Shown piece by piece: positions 28,534 to 38,737 of a stretch of DNA of 64,000 nt. This stretch comes from Symbiodinium natans (lineage: Eukaryota > Sar > Dinophyceae > Suessiales > Symbiodiniaceae). Below the pieces are notes generated by a model, which made no database searches, had not been told where the DNA came from, and saw only the letters and a program-made list of their open reading frames with translations. The stretch spans positions 35,001 to 99,000 of the forward strand of contig CAJNDS010002183.1 in assembly GCA_905221605.1 (NCBI GenBank). Reading direction: 5' to 3'. The first letter of the stretch is position 1. Each line of letters starts with the position of its first letter. The translations under genes and the position numbers were made by a program.

Positions 28534-30982
28534 GTGGCCCGGTTTGAGAGCAACCCCTTCACGCGGGGGAGAGCGAGGGTTTTAGGGTTGGGGGTTTTGG
28601 GTTTTAGCGTCCAGGGTTTCGGGTTTATGGTTTTGGGGTTTTGGGGTTAAGCCAAGGGTTTGGGAGCTTGCTTGGGCCTTGGGGGCTTGTTCTAAGCTCC
28701 GCCCTAAGCCCTAAGCTCTAAGAGCTAGGCTCTGAGCCCTGAGCCCTGAGCCCTAAGCCCTGAGCCCTAAGCCTTTAGCCCTAATCAAGCCCGGAGCCCT
28801 GAGCCCTAAGTCCTGAGCCCTAAGCCCCGAACATAGGGGTCGGAATAATTGCGACTAGTATTTCCTTATGGACCCTTTGTAATCCAGGCCCCTTTATGAA
28901 GCCCCGAAGCCCTAAACCATCACCGAGAGCCTCCCGAAGGAGGGATGGGCGCCAACTCCTGCTGCTTCACAACAGAGCACGTCACCGACGAGGCCACGGA
29001 AGAGATTGGGGATTGGGGCTAGGATGGGTTTTGGGTTTAGGGTTTAGGGTTTAGGGTTTAGGGTTTAGGGTTTAGGGTTTAGGGTTTAGGGTTCAGGGAG
29101 TTTAGGGTTCAGGGAGTTTAGGGTTCAGGGAGTTTAGGGTTCAGGGAGTTTAGGGTTCAGGGAGTTTAGGGTTCAGGGAGTTTAGGGTTCAGGGAGTTTA
29201 GGGTTTAGGGAGTTTAGGGTTTAGGGTTTTGGGTTTTGGGCCCGAAACCCTAAACCCTAAACCCCTTATGGCTTAGGGTTTAGGGTTCAGGGCGCTGAGT
29301 GCTTGGGAAAAGCTGGAAAGTGGCCTGATTGGGGCCCAAAAAGAAGGGCTTTGCTGGGCTGAGGGTCTGCAAGGGTATTTTGGGTTTAGGGTTTAGGGTT
29401 TAGGGTTTAGGGTTGAGGGTTTCGGAGGTGTCGGGGGTGCGATGATCGTCTTTCTCTGGGTCTGTCGTTGTTCTTTCTTGCTTGATCCCGTGGCAAGCGG
29501 CTTTGTGGGGATTCTCCGAAAGCCAACACCCCGAATCCTGCCTAAACCCGGCCCAGCCATCAGCATTTGCCACCCTAAACCCTAACCCTAAACCCTAAAC
29601 CCTAAACCCTAAACCCTAAACCCTAAACCCCAAACCCCAAACCCTAAACCCAAAACCCAACTGCCAGGCGAAGGCCCGGATGAGCGGAGACATCGCTCTC
29701 AAGGCTCAGTTTAGGGCTTCAGGGCTTAGTAGCGAGGGTTTAGGGTTTAGGGTTTCGGGTTTAGGGTTTAGGGCTAAGGGGTCTCCTCTGGGGGTTGGGG
29801 GATCTAGGGCTCAATTTAGGGTTTGCTTCTGTGAGGCTTACGGGTATTGAGGCATTCGAGGGCTTTCAGGACTAGGGTTTAGGGTTTAGGGTTTAGGGTT
29901 TAGGGTTTAGGGTTTAGGGTTTAGGGTTTAGGATTTAGGGTTTAGGGTTTGGGGTTTAGGGTTTAGGGTTTAGGGTTTGAAAAGTCCCCTCGCTCCGCCA
30001 GGAAGATTCTGACAAGCATGTTCAGTTCCACAGTGAGGCGCGGGCACAAGCACCCATGAAACCTCGAGGTGATGCCTATAAACCCTAAACCCTACATCCT
30101 AAACCCTAAGCCCGAAACCCTAAACCCTAAACCCTAAGCCCTAAGCCCTAAGCCCTAAAGCCTAAACCCTAAACCCTAAACCCTAACCTGAAATTAGGGG
30201 ACCTCTGAAATCCCTTATCATAAGGACCGCAAGAAAGTATCCCTAATTTCGGGAACCCCCCCAAGTAGACTTTATACACCCGACTTGTAAGCATGGATTC
30301 TATGGGTTGCTGACTTTGTAGGTTTTTACGGCGAGCTTAGGGTTCAGGGTTCAGGGTTCAGGGTTCAGGGTTAGGGTTTAGGGTTTAGGGTCTAGGGTCT
30401 AGGGTTTAGGGTTTAGGGTTTAGGGTTTAGGGTTTAGGGTTTAGGGTTTAGGGTTTAAGGTTTAGGGATTAGGGTTCAGGGTTTAAGTGGGGAGCCAGTT
30501 GGAGTGCAGGAGCGCGTTGCTGGTGAGGCCTTGCGGCTGTCGTGGGCTTCAAGGGTTGACCTTAGGGTTTGGGGTTTGGAGTTTGGAGTTAAACCCAAAA
30601 CCCTAACCCCGATCCGTAAAGTCCCTAAAGCCTAAGCCGTAAACCCTAAACCCTAAACCCTAACCCCTAACCCCTAACCCCTAAACCCTAAACCCTAACC
30701 CTAAACCCTAAACCCTAAACCCTAAACCCTAAGCCCTAAACCCTAAACCCTAAACCCTAAACCCTAAACCCTACTTTAGGGGGTTTAGCTGCTTTAAGGC
30801 CTAGAGGCCTTAGAGGCTCAGACCCAGGAGCGACAAATCCAAGACCTGGCGATGTGCAATGGAACCGAGTTCCGACTTTTAGGGTTTAGGGTTTAGGGTT
30901 TAGGGTTTAGGGCGATTCCCTGACGTAACCTCAACCCCGAAGCTTCCCTCCAGCCCCTAAACCTCCTGATGAATCCCCCTGA
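28534..30982 (+). CDS. Multi-exon gene, unrecognised (up to six exons)
   Basis: Exon 28,534-28,578 (GCTAACAG|) is VARFESNPFTRGRAR. Exon 28,940-29,027 (CCCGAAG| ... G|GTTTTGGG) is EGWAPTPAASQQSTSPTRPR KRLGIGARM. Exon 29,668-29,708 (CTGCCAG| ... |GTTTAGGG) is EGPDERRHRSQGS. Exon 30,002-30,068 (TCCGCCAG| ... G|GTGATGCC) is EDSDKHVQFHSEARAQAPMK PR. Exon 30,805-30,883 (GGCCTAG| ... GG|GTTTAGGG) is ALEAQTQERQIQDLAMCNGT EFRLL. All four of these junctions agree in phase, including two split codons. A possible last exon, 30,943-30,982, reads FPPAPKPPDESP* in phase. The protein is charged, Gln/Arg/Ser-rich and partly coiled-coil-like (exon 5). The start is not found. A second frame of exon 2 begins MGANSCC, a myristoylation-like start, but lacks a GT donor. 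Confidence 0.6.
29095..29222. repeat. 16-bp higher-order variant GAGTTTAGGGTTCAGG
   Basis: About eight tandem copies in which a TTTAGGG unit, a TTCAGGG unit and two extra bases form the period, directly after a plain TTTAGGG tract. It lies in intron 2 of the 28,534-30,982 model. Confidence 0.85.
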
Positions 30983-31150
30983 GACCCCGAACGCCCCTAA
31001 ACCCTAAACCCGAACCCTAAACCCCTAAACCCCTAACCCTGAACCCTGAACCCTAAACCCTAAACCCCTAAACCCCAACCCCTAAACCCTAAACCCTGAA
31101 CCCTAAACCCTAAACCCCTTGACGCCTCATCCCTTGCCTGGTCGACTCAG

Positions 31151-33357
31151 GTACCAACGCAAACGGAACCGATGAAGACGCAGCGAACAAAGGTCCGGTC
31201 TCGTGGGTTCTCTTCTGTCACAGGATGCAGATTTGTTAGGTCTAGAGTTTAGGGTTTAGGGTTTAGGGTTTAGGGTTTAGGGTTCAGGGTTCAGGGTTTA
31301 GGGTTCAGGGAAGACCCTAAGCCACCGAAGGAGCGGAAAGGGACCGGCTATGTGAAGCCTGACATGCTCAAGGACGTCATAGACGAGGAGAGAAGAGGGT
31401 TTATAGGGTTTAGGGTTTTTGCTTCAGGGTTTATCGGGTTTAGGGTTTAGGGTTTAGGGTTTAGGGTTTATAGGATGAAAAGGGTTTATAGGATTTACAG
31501 GGTTTCAAACCCTAACCAGCGTCAACGGTACCACCACCCCGAGCACCGCACTCACAAAATGTAGCTCCATTTATGCTAAGTTTGGGGTTTATAGGGTTTA
31601 GGGTTTAGGGTTTAGGGTTTCGACGATTTGGGGCCCCTAAGCCCTAAACCCTAAAGTGTAGAATTTGGGGTTTGGGACCTTCGCGCGGGGCCTAGGGTTT
31701 AGCAGCTCATGATGTCGAGCTCCTAGAGTTTTCTAAGTCTGACCCCCGGTCTGTCTGCTTCAGCTCTTGTCTTGCCTATAGCTCTCTATTGGGTTTAGGG
31801 TTTAGGGTTTAGGGTTTAAGGGTTTAGGGTTTAGGGTTTAGGGTTCTACTTTTTACATAGTTTGGAAAAATGTCTTGGCCACTAGTACGTAGTTCCGATA
31901 GACAAGTAATGTCATAATGTTGTAGTCGGAATTTCAAAGTATTACGCGAGTATGCCAATCAGGTTTTTGATTGCATAGTTTGGGATGTTTCCCCTTATAC
32001 GAACAGTCCGTAATGGGGATTGCAATCGGGGTGCTACAATCCCTATTAAGGACTCTCAGTATCAGAGGGAACATCCCAATGTATTGTGATCGTCCTGAAC
32101 TTTTCCTCAAGGGGTCTTTTGCGGTGCCATCACCCAAAACGGCCCAGAAGCGCGCCCAGTGTGAAGCCTGTCGTTTCCCCCCTGCCCCTGTGGAGACCAG
32201 CGCCGGTTTAGGGTTTAGGGTTTAGGGTTTAGGGCTTAGGGTTTAGGGTTTAGGGTTTATAGGGTTTAGGGTTTAGGGTTTAGGGTTTAGGGTTTAGGGT
32301 TTAGGGTTTTAGGGTTTTGATAGAATGGCACCGGATTTCTGGGACTCGAGGTCTTAAGGGATTCGAAGCCCAACACGCAAGCCCTAATGACACCTTAAGC
32401 TCTCGTGGGTTTCCCTACTACCCCCCTCCATACTGGCACCGCTGGGTTCCTCAAAGAACCTTAATTAGGCGGCTGCTAAACCCTAAACCCTAAACCCTAA
32501 ACCCTAAACCCTAAACCCTAAACCCTAAACCCTAAACCCTAAACCCTAAACCCTAAACCCTAAACCCTAAACTCTAAACCCTAAACCCTAAACCCTAAAC
32601 CCTATAGAGGGAGGTGTAGTAGGGGAACCCATGAAGCTCCTGAACTGCTGCAGGAGGAAGACTAAGGAACAAAAAGAACCAGGATGTCGATGACTCGTCA
32701 GGAGACCGAGAGTGGGGGGGGGGGGGGGGTTTAGGGTTTAGGGTTTAGGGTTTAGGGTTTAAGCTTTAGGGGTTAGGGTTTAGGGGTAAAGATAGGGCCG
32801 GCGGAGGGCTTTGGTTTGAGGACTTCTGGCTTCGGGATGTTGAGGGTTTGGGTTCTGAGGGTTTAGGGTTTAGGGTGTAGGGTGTAGGGTGTAGGGTTTA
32901 GGTACTTGGTTCAGCAGATCGGCGGATGGCACCCGCTTCTCCATCTTCGAGAGCCTTTCCCCTTCTTGGAAGCATCGTGTTGTGGCTTCACAGCCCTGGG
33001 CGAAGCCTCCTACACAAGTTGTAACTTCGGAGACAGGACCATCCCAAAGAGGGGTTTAGGGTACAGGTTTCGCGGTTTAGGGCTTAGGATTTGGGGTTAA
33101 AAAGTGTAGGGTTTAGGATTCAGGGCTATAGAGTTGTGAGATTTGGGGTTTTTTCGGGGCGTCTTCGATGTCCCCACCCCCAGTCCCCAAACGACTCGGA
33201 CGCTTTCAGGACACGCACGCCACAAAGCGGCGAGTGGTCTTTCATAGCTCAGCGGGTGACAGGGGCAGAGTGGGCCGCATCCCGAGCCATCATGTGCATC
33301 GCCAAAAAGGGCGGGAAGTGTAGACGAAAATCCGGCACCCTAAACCCTAAACCCTAA
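31151..33357 (+). CDS. Seven-exon gene, best-supported spliced model
   Basis: Exons 31,151-31,192 (TNANGTDEDAANK), 31,314-31,398 (PKPPKERKGTGYVKPDMLKD VIDEERR), 31,520-31,586 (VNGTTTPSTALTKCSSIYAK FG), 32,112-32,205 (GSFAVPSPKTAQKRAQCEAC RFPPAPVETSA), 32,654-32,711 (GRLRNKKNQDVDDSSGDR), 32,915-33,053 (RSADGTRFSIFESLSPSWKH RVVASQPWAKPPTQVVTSET GPSQRG) and 33,184-33,357 (SPNDSDAFRTRTPQSGEWSF IAQRVTGAEWAASRAIMCIA KKGGKCRRKSGTLNPKP*). All six junctions agree in phase with GT-AG ends. Several donors are G|GTTTAGGG. Features include a CEAC cysteine pair, a basic KKGGKCRRK cluster, and a C-terminus and stop read from CCCTAAA. The start is missing. It may continue the upstream gene, but 30,883 to 31,151 does not agree in phase without another exon. 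The family is not recognised; it may be a DNA/RNA-associated protein, which is inference from the basic clusters only. Confidence 0.7.
31980..32079. mobile_element. Family A hairpin element, copy 4
   Basis: TTGGGATGTTTCCCC ... GGGAACATCCCAA with internal ACAGTCCGTAATGGGGATTG / CAATCCCTATTAAGGACT arms. It lies in the intron just 32 bp before the exon at 32,112. Confidence 0.75.
32402..32636. mobile_element. Family D element, copy 2, with telomere-like tract inside
   Basis: Ends CGTGGGTTTCCCTACTACCC and GGGGAACCCATGAAG with about 25 paired bases. The middle is a 130-bp CCCTAAA array. It lies within the inferred intron 32,206-32,653, its right end 17 bp from the exon. Confidence 0.7.
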
Positions 33358-33443
33358 ACCCTAAACCCTAAACCCTAAACCCTAAACCCTAAACCCTAAA
33401 TCCTAAACCCTAAACCCAAAACAACAAGACCTTCACCTGCCAT

Positions 33444-33467
33444 GAGCCCTCAAGCATGTGAGGGCTC
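33444..33467. other. Perfect 9-bp-stem hairpin
   Basis: GAGCCCTCA, loop AGCATG, TGAGGGCTC, 87 bp after the stop of the seven-exon model. It could be an RNA 3' structure; no known family. Confidence 0.5.
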
Positions 33468-33638
33468 TGCAGGGTGTTATTTAGGGGGGACTTAGCCTTG
33501 TTTCTGGTTCAGGGTTTAGGGTTTAAAGGTTTAAGGGTTTAGGGTTTAGGGTTTAGGGTTTAGGGTTTAGGGTTTAGGGTTTAGGGTTTAGGGTTTAGGG
33601 CTTAGGGTTTAGGGTCTTTCTTGAGTATGTGATCCCAG

Positions 33639-33714
33639 GATGCGGGCCATCTCCCTGCTGCGGAGACCTGCGCCCATTGGCATCCCTCCCCCTCCCAAGA
33701 ACTGCGCAGTGCAG
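33639..33714 (+). CDS. Candidate exon, Pro-rich
   Basis: ATCCCAG| then one base and MRAISLLRRPAPIGIPPPPK NCAVQ, donor |GTTTAGGG. A further block at 33,866-33,957 (ACTGCAG|, GGGEGAGVKAHQESRRDACN GDFSTLPAP*) could end a gene; a second frame there is also open. 33,960-34,130 shows nothing I can call. Confidence 0.45.
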
Positions 33715-34354
33715 GTTTAGGGTTTATAAATCCTAAACCCTAAACCCTAAACCCTAAACCCTAAACCCTAAACCCTAAACCCTAAACCCTAAACCCTAAA
33801 CCCTTAACCCTTAACCCTTAAACCTTTAAACCCTAAACCAAAGTTTTGGGCCTGAAAGACTGCAGAGGGAGGTGGCGAGGGGGCAGGGGTGAAGGCTCAC
33901 CAGGAGTCCCGAAGGGACGCCTGCAATGGGGACTTCTCAACACTTCCTGCGCCCTGATCCTTCCTTAAGCCCTACATGCTAACCCCGATTTCTGCCCCAA
34001 AGCCCTGTAGAACCCTGAGCCCATAGAACCCTGAGCCCATGAAGCTGTTTTCTACCCGTTTGCGCCCTAAAGCCCTAAGACCCTGAGCCCGTCCACCTTT
34101 TTCCCCTAGAAGCACCCATAAAGCAACACGTGAAATGTGCTACCGCTGCTGGGGGGAGAGGCTTGGGAAAGCCCGTCGACTACTCAGGCTGTAGGGTTCA
34201 AGGTTTAAAGGGGCCCTCAACCCTACGAAGCAGGATGGGCTTGTCTACGCCTTGCTGCCTTGACAGGGTGGGGCTTCGGGGTTCTCACCAGGGTTCAGGG
34301 TTTAGGGTTTAGGGCCTAGGATATAGGGTTTAGGGTTTCGGGTTCAGGGCCTAG

Positions 34355-34512
34355 GGTTTGCTGCAACAAGGGAAGCTGTGGCCCGGTTGTGGAGGGCAAT
34401 CTAACACCTTTCTCCCACCCCACGCCGTCCAAGGCGGTAAAGCCACCCTAACCTATTCCATTTAGGGTTTAGCCCTAAACTCACTCAAGTCAGTTGCCTA
34501 TTCCAAAAAACT
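34355..34512. repeat. Duplicated segment H, copy 2
   Basis: Same orientation as 20,905-21,180, with shared GGGTTTGCTGCAA, CTAACACC, TCTCCCACCCCACGCCGTCC and AAGGCGG blocks, then TTTAGGGTTTAG and a diverged TCAGTTGCCTATTCCAAAAA. The open frame 34,364-34,465 keeps LPPHAVQGGKAT. Confidence 0.75.
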
Positions 34513-34525
34513 GTTTCTGTCAACG

Positions 34526-34645
34526 ATGGCAAGTCAGGTTCGTCCAAGGGGGGCAGGCAGGTCTCAGGCGCAAAAAAACGCGTTTGTTCAAGCACGTCCG
34601 GGACCTGGCCTGGAGCCCTTGAAATACCCGCCCGAGAAACCCTAG
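34526..34645 (+). CDS. 39-codon ORF, unrecognised
   Basis: CAACGATGGCA start; MASQVRPRGAGRSQAQKNAF, then VQARPGPGLEPLKYPPEKP and a TAG in AAACCCTAG. Directly downstream of segment H copy 2, which may be its 5' region. Confidence 0.45.
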   Translation: MASQVRPRGAGRSQAQKNAFVQARPGPGLEPLKYPPEKP

Positions 34646-34785
34646 CCATGGTAGTAGGGTTTAGGGTTAGCCACCGACCTCCTGGGTCCTGCGGCCATAG
34701 AGGTCGCGGGGCTTAGGCGCCGCCCCACTGTAGGGGCGGGCCTGAGCCAGGAGTTTAGAGCTTAGAAGCTAGAGCGTATGACAAC

Positions 34786-34890
34786 TACGAATTACTTAAG
34801 AACCCCCCAAAAATATAACATATTTTTCCTTGCTAAAGGGTAATATAGGGGTTTTCATTATTTATTCTTTTGGGGTTCTGAAGCAAGTAG
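34786..34890. mobile_element. Family E hairpin element, copy 2
   Basis: CTTAAGAACCCC at the left and GGGGTTCTGAAGCAAGTAG at the right, with an AT-rich middle (ATATAACATATTTTT) like copy 1. Confidence 0.65.
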
Positions 34891-35255
34891 TAGAGAACGA
34901 AAGGCAGGTGATGACTCTCCCCACCAGCAGAGACTTGTCTCACTCCTTCGTCATGGTGCCACAGTGTCACCATGGACGAGCACGTCAACGGTCCACCTAA
35001 ACCTTCAACCCTAAATCCTAACAGCCCTAAACCCTAAACCCTAAACCCTAAACCCTAAACCATTTACACCTTCAACCCCATAAATCACTAGCAATCGAGT
35101 CCTCAACTCTCAAGAAGCCCTAAACTTAAAAACCCAGGCCTTCAACCGGCCTGACCCTAACTCTACACCCTGAATCCCTGGTTTAGGGTTTTAGGGTTTA
35201 GGTGTTAGAGCTCCCAAAAAAGGCCTCCCTCACCCCCTGACAACCCCTAAATCAG

Positions 35256-35367
35256 GAACAGGAACAACAAAAAGCGCCATCGGGACAACCGCAGCGACGG
35301 CTGCACTTCGCGACCGTTGGGCGGCGTAAAGCTCGCCCATACCGGCTCTGCGGACCTTGGATTCTGG
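35256..35367 (+). CDS. Candidate internal exon, Arg/Gln-rich
   Basis: AATCAG| then EQEQQKAPSGQPQRRLHFAT and VGRRKARPYRLCGPWIL, donor G|GTTTTAGGG. A second frame (NRNNKKRHRDNRSDGCTSRP ...) is also open, so the exon is firmer than the frame. Confidence 0.5.
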
Positions 35368-35665
35368 GTTTTAGGGTTTGGGGTTTAGGATATAGGATAT
35401 AGGGTTGAGGCTTAGGGGTTCATGTCTTTGGGTTTAGCCTAAAGCCCTAAGAGGGCTTGGGGGTCGGTGCCCTCCGGGTGTTTTTACATTTTTTAGGAGC
35501 TTCGTGTGCGGGTTTGGGGAAGGTTTAGCTTAGGCCTTGGGGTTCGGGCGGCGTTGTGGCTCAGAGGCTCGGAGGTTTGCAAGAGGTATTTGGATTCCAT
35601 GCACGGCACGTAAACCCAAAGACCCAAAGCTTTAAGCCCTACGTGGGGCTTAGGGTTTAGGGTTG

Positions 35666-35812
35666 ATGGCCGCCGAGAAAAGGCTTTCAGAAGGTTGCAG
35701 GAGTCACCTTAAGTTCAACTGGACGCAGAGTCGGCCGAGACATCTAAATTCGACAAAGAATACCGTACATCCTGGGTCTCGAGGGTGTTCTAGGGGTTCC
35801 AAAACCTACTGA
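35666..35812 (+). CDS. 48-codon ORF with good start
   Basis: GTTGATGGCCGCC: MAAEKRLSEGCRSHLKFNWT then QSRPRHLNSTKNTV and PGSRGCSRGSKTY*, TGA at the start of an ACCTACTAA-type repeat (35,806-35,865). GT sites within it (35,694) could make it a short first exon instead. Confidence 0.45.
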   Translation: MAAEKRLSEGCRSHLKFNWTQSRPRHLNSTKNTVHPGSRGCSRGSKTY

Positions 35813-36177
35813 ACCTACTAAACCTACTAAACCTGCCAAAACCCAGTAAACCTACTAAACCCTAAACCCGAAACCCTAAACCCCAAACCCTATACCTATA
35901 CCGTAAACCCTAAACCCTAAACCCTAAACCCTAAACCCTAAATCCTAAACCCTAAACCCTAAACCCTAAACCCTAAACCCTAAACCTTAAACCTACTAAT
36001 ACTAAGCCTTCTAAACCCTCGAATTCATGACCCCTTCTGGAGTTCCCATTTTTTATGCGGAGCCTCATACTTAGCCTTCCCAAAACTAGACCATTTAGGG
36101 GTCCAGGGTTTAGGGTTTAGGGTTTAGGGTTTCGCTCATGTCGTGTGACGAGACCCAGGATAATCCTTTGCTTCTAG

Positions 36178-36265
36178 GTCCAAAGCTGTGACCCCGCCAC
36201 TGGAGGGGGGCTTGCGACAGCTTCCAGAGCTGTGCGGAGGAAGGGGCATCGCTTATGAGTTGTAG
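36178..36265 (+). CDS. Candidate terminal exon
   Basis: TGCTTCTAG| then one base and SKAVTPPLEGGLRQLPELCG GRGIAYEL, TAG at 36,263-36,265. Confidence 0.5.
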
Positions 36266-36340
36266 GGGATCAGGAGTTCAGGGTTTCGGGCTAGACACCA
36301 AAACCCTAAACCCTAAACCCTAAACCCTAAACCCTAGAAG

Positions 36341-36466
36341 CCCTCAACGCCGCCCTGGTCTTGCTTGCGAGCCCATCTCTATCTGAGTTTCGCTGGGTAC
36401 CAGCGTTTTGCATTCGCACGGAGGGTCTCGGAGTTACGCCCCTACTCAGAGCCTGGAGCCCCAAAG
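36341..36466 (+). CDS. Candidate exon, 42 codons
   Basis: CCCTAGAAG| then PSTPPWSCLRAHLYLSFAGY, QRFAFARRVSELRPYSEPGA and PK, donor |GTCTAAAC or stop TAA at 36,470-36,472. The acceptor AG lies in the last telomere-like unit. Aromatic and Arg-rich; not recognised. Confidence 0.5.
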
Positions 36467-36745
36467 GTCTAAACTTAGGGTTTAGGGTTTAGGGTTTAGG
36501 GTTTAGGGTTTAGGGTTTAGGGTTTAGGGTTTGCTGTAATATGGAGGAAAATCTGTAAACATGAAGGTTCTGCGACGCCAATCACCCTTGAAAGCATCTG
36601 GACCTAGTAGACTCTTGAAGCCCTAGCCCCCGTTTCCCCCAGAGCCATCAACCCTTCAACCTTCCAAACCCTAAGTCCTAAACCCTAAACCCTAAACCCC
36701 AATCCCTAAACCCTAAACCCCAGCTATCACTTCACCTTCCCTGAG

Positions 36746-36839
36746 GGATGAACTGGGCCTCCGGCCCACCACCCTTGCGTGCATGGTGGGAGGGAAGCTG
36801 CGGTGGCCTGTCCCTAAGGGTGGGCTCACGCGGACGTAG
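36746..36839 (+). CDS. Candidate terminal exon
   Basis: TCCCTGAG| then one base and DELGLRPTTLACMVGGKLRW PVPKGGLTRT, TAG. Another frame, from ATG (MNWASGPPPLRAWWEG...), is open too. Confidence 0.4.
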
Positions 36840-37117
36840 GGCAATTGAGGGGTTGGGGTTTAGGTTTAGGATTTAGGGTTTAGGCTCAGGGTCTAGGGTT
36901 TAAGGTTGAGGGTTTATGGTTTAGGGAGTTTAGGGTTACCACTACTCCAGCTAAAGCTGGCCCATGAACCTCCAAGTAGGGTTTCGGATTCAGGGTTGAA
37001 GGTTTTGGGTTCTTGGGGTTTAGGCCAAGTTTAGGGTTAGGGTTTGAGTCTTTAAGTTTCAAGCATTCTTGAAACTGGTTTAAGGCATGCGAATGAAACA
37101 AAGGTTTTGGACTGCAG

Positions 37118-37261
37118 TTCGGAGGTTATGATTCTAGACAAGTGCCAGCGCACGCGTCGCCGCTATGCACCCTTCCACGTCTTGCAGCGCAGATCTCACC
37201 TGAATCTTCGGCCCTTGTGGCTACACTCATCTGCGACATCATCGGGAAAAAAGTTTATTAG
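37118..37261 (+). CDS. Terminal exon, 47 codons
   Basis: GGACTGCAG| then FGGYDSRQVPAHASPLCTLP, RLAAQISPESSALVATLICD and IIGKKVY, TAG. The second half is amphipathic-helix-like. It is followed by three degenerate 35-40-bp units with TAGGATAA and AGATCTCA/AGATCCCA motifs (37,316-37,420). Confidence 0.55.
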   Translation, partial: FGGYDSRQVPAHASPLCTLPRLAAQISPESSALVATLICDIIGKKVY

Positions 37262-37679
37262 AGGGGTCCTTGCCTATTTAGGCGTGTGGCGCCACCACCC
37301 AGCACCCAGCCCCCACACTAGGATAACATCCATCTCAAGATCTCACCCCCCCACCCTAGGATAGAAATCTATCTTGCGATCTCATCCCCAATAATAGGAT
37401 AATCTATCCAAAAGATCCCAACCTAAGTTACCATCCTAGGAATAGTGCTTAATTGCAACTATCTGAGTGCCATACGCCGAACTAGGCAGAGGGGGGTTCT
37501 TGTAGAATTTGGTTTAGGGTTTAGGGTTCAGGGTGGTAACTCCAATGGAAGTACAATATATAGCTTCTTATGCATTCGAACTACATCATAGCAGTAGGGA
37601 AAAAGAAGAATCAGCTTCACAAGCCCAAGATCCTAAGCTTCAAGCCTAGAGAATGGCCTCAAGACTGGCTGGGTGTTTA

Positions 37680-38510
37680 CTATACATATATATATATACA
37701 TAGACATATACATATACATATACATATACACATATGGGAGTTTACGAAAAACCCCAAATGCGGACCACCAAATGGTAGGATTCCCTTATAATCAGGACCC
37801 CGATAAACCTGCATTTTTCAAACCCCAGAATATATATATATATATATGGTTCAGCGTCGAGCGTCCAGGTCGAGCGTCCTGGGCCCCCCCCCCCCCCATG
37901 GTATCCCCCCCCCCCCCCAAGTCTACTCTACGGTCCCTAAACCCTAAACCCTAAACCCTAAACCCTAAACCCTAAACCCTAAACCCTAAACCCTAAACCC
38001 TAAACCTAAACCCTAAACCCTAAACCCTAAAACCTAAACCCTAACCCTAAACCCTAAACCTTAAGTCTTAAACCTTAAACCCTAAACCCTAAAACCCTGA
38101 ACCCTAAACCCTAACCCTAAACCCTAACCAACCAACCCCCAACCACACCACAGGGGGGGGGGATCATCTTAGTACCCCATCCGCGGGGAAAACCCTAAAC
38201 CCTAAACCCTAAACCCTAAACCCTAAACCCTAAAACCCTAAAACCCTATAAACCCTAAAACCCTAAAACCCTAAACCCTAAACCCTAAACCTACCCTAAA
38301 ACCAACCCCCAACCACACCACAGGGGGGGGGGGGGATACCATTGGGGGGGGGGGGGGGGGTGGGGAGGGGGGGGGGGGGGGGCCCGCCGGGGCCGAATCA
38401 TATGTATATATAGTATATATATATATATATAGTATATATATATATATCCCTCTCTCTCTCTCTCTGTCTTTCTTTCTCTCTGAACAAATTAGAGTTTGCA
38501 TGATTTGCAT
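37680..38510. repeat. Composite low-complexity block with inverted C/G arms
   Basis: Contains TATACA and AT microsatellites (37,683-37,735; 37,830-37,846; 38,401-38,446), a TC run (38,447-38,465) and a family C copy (37,738-37,815). It also has an inverted pair of CCCCCCATGGTATCCCCC (37,885) and GGGGGATACCATTGGGGG (38,330), and a direct repeat of CCAACCCCCAACCACACCAC with AG before poly-G (38,128 and 38,302). No gene seen. Confidence 0.8.
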
Positions 38511-38737
38511 ATAGCATTAAGGGCCTGGAGAATTTTTCGCCAAATCCCAAACTCCCCAAGTTCCCTAAACCCTAAACCCTAAACCCTAAACCCTAAACCC
38601 TAAACCCTAAACCCTAAACCCTAAACCCTAAACCCTAAACCCTAAACCCTAAACCCTAAACCCTAAACCCTAAACCTCCCGCACCACCTTGCCACGACTG
38701 CGCCGTGGTTGCGCGAAGCGCCGTGGGCCCAAGACAG

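Noticed and set aside
28945-29022. Myristoylation-type start MGANSCC in the exon at 28,940
   Set aside because: The frame stops at 29,020 without a GT donor, whereas the other frame agrees in phase with both neighbouring exons and has a GT donor.
37107-37364. 85-codon plus frame
   Set aside because: A shadow of the better frame at 37,118-37,261, which starts directly at a good acceptor.
38401-38470. TATA-box promoter
   Set aside because: A simple AT microsatellite among other microsatellites. Nothing downstream supports a promoter, and dinoflagellates rarely use TATA boxes.
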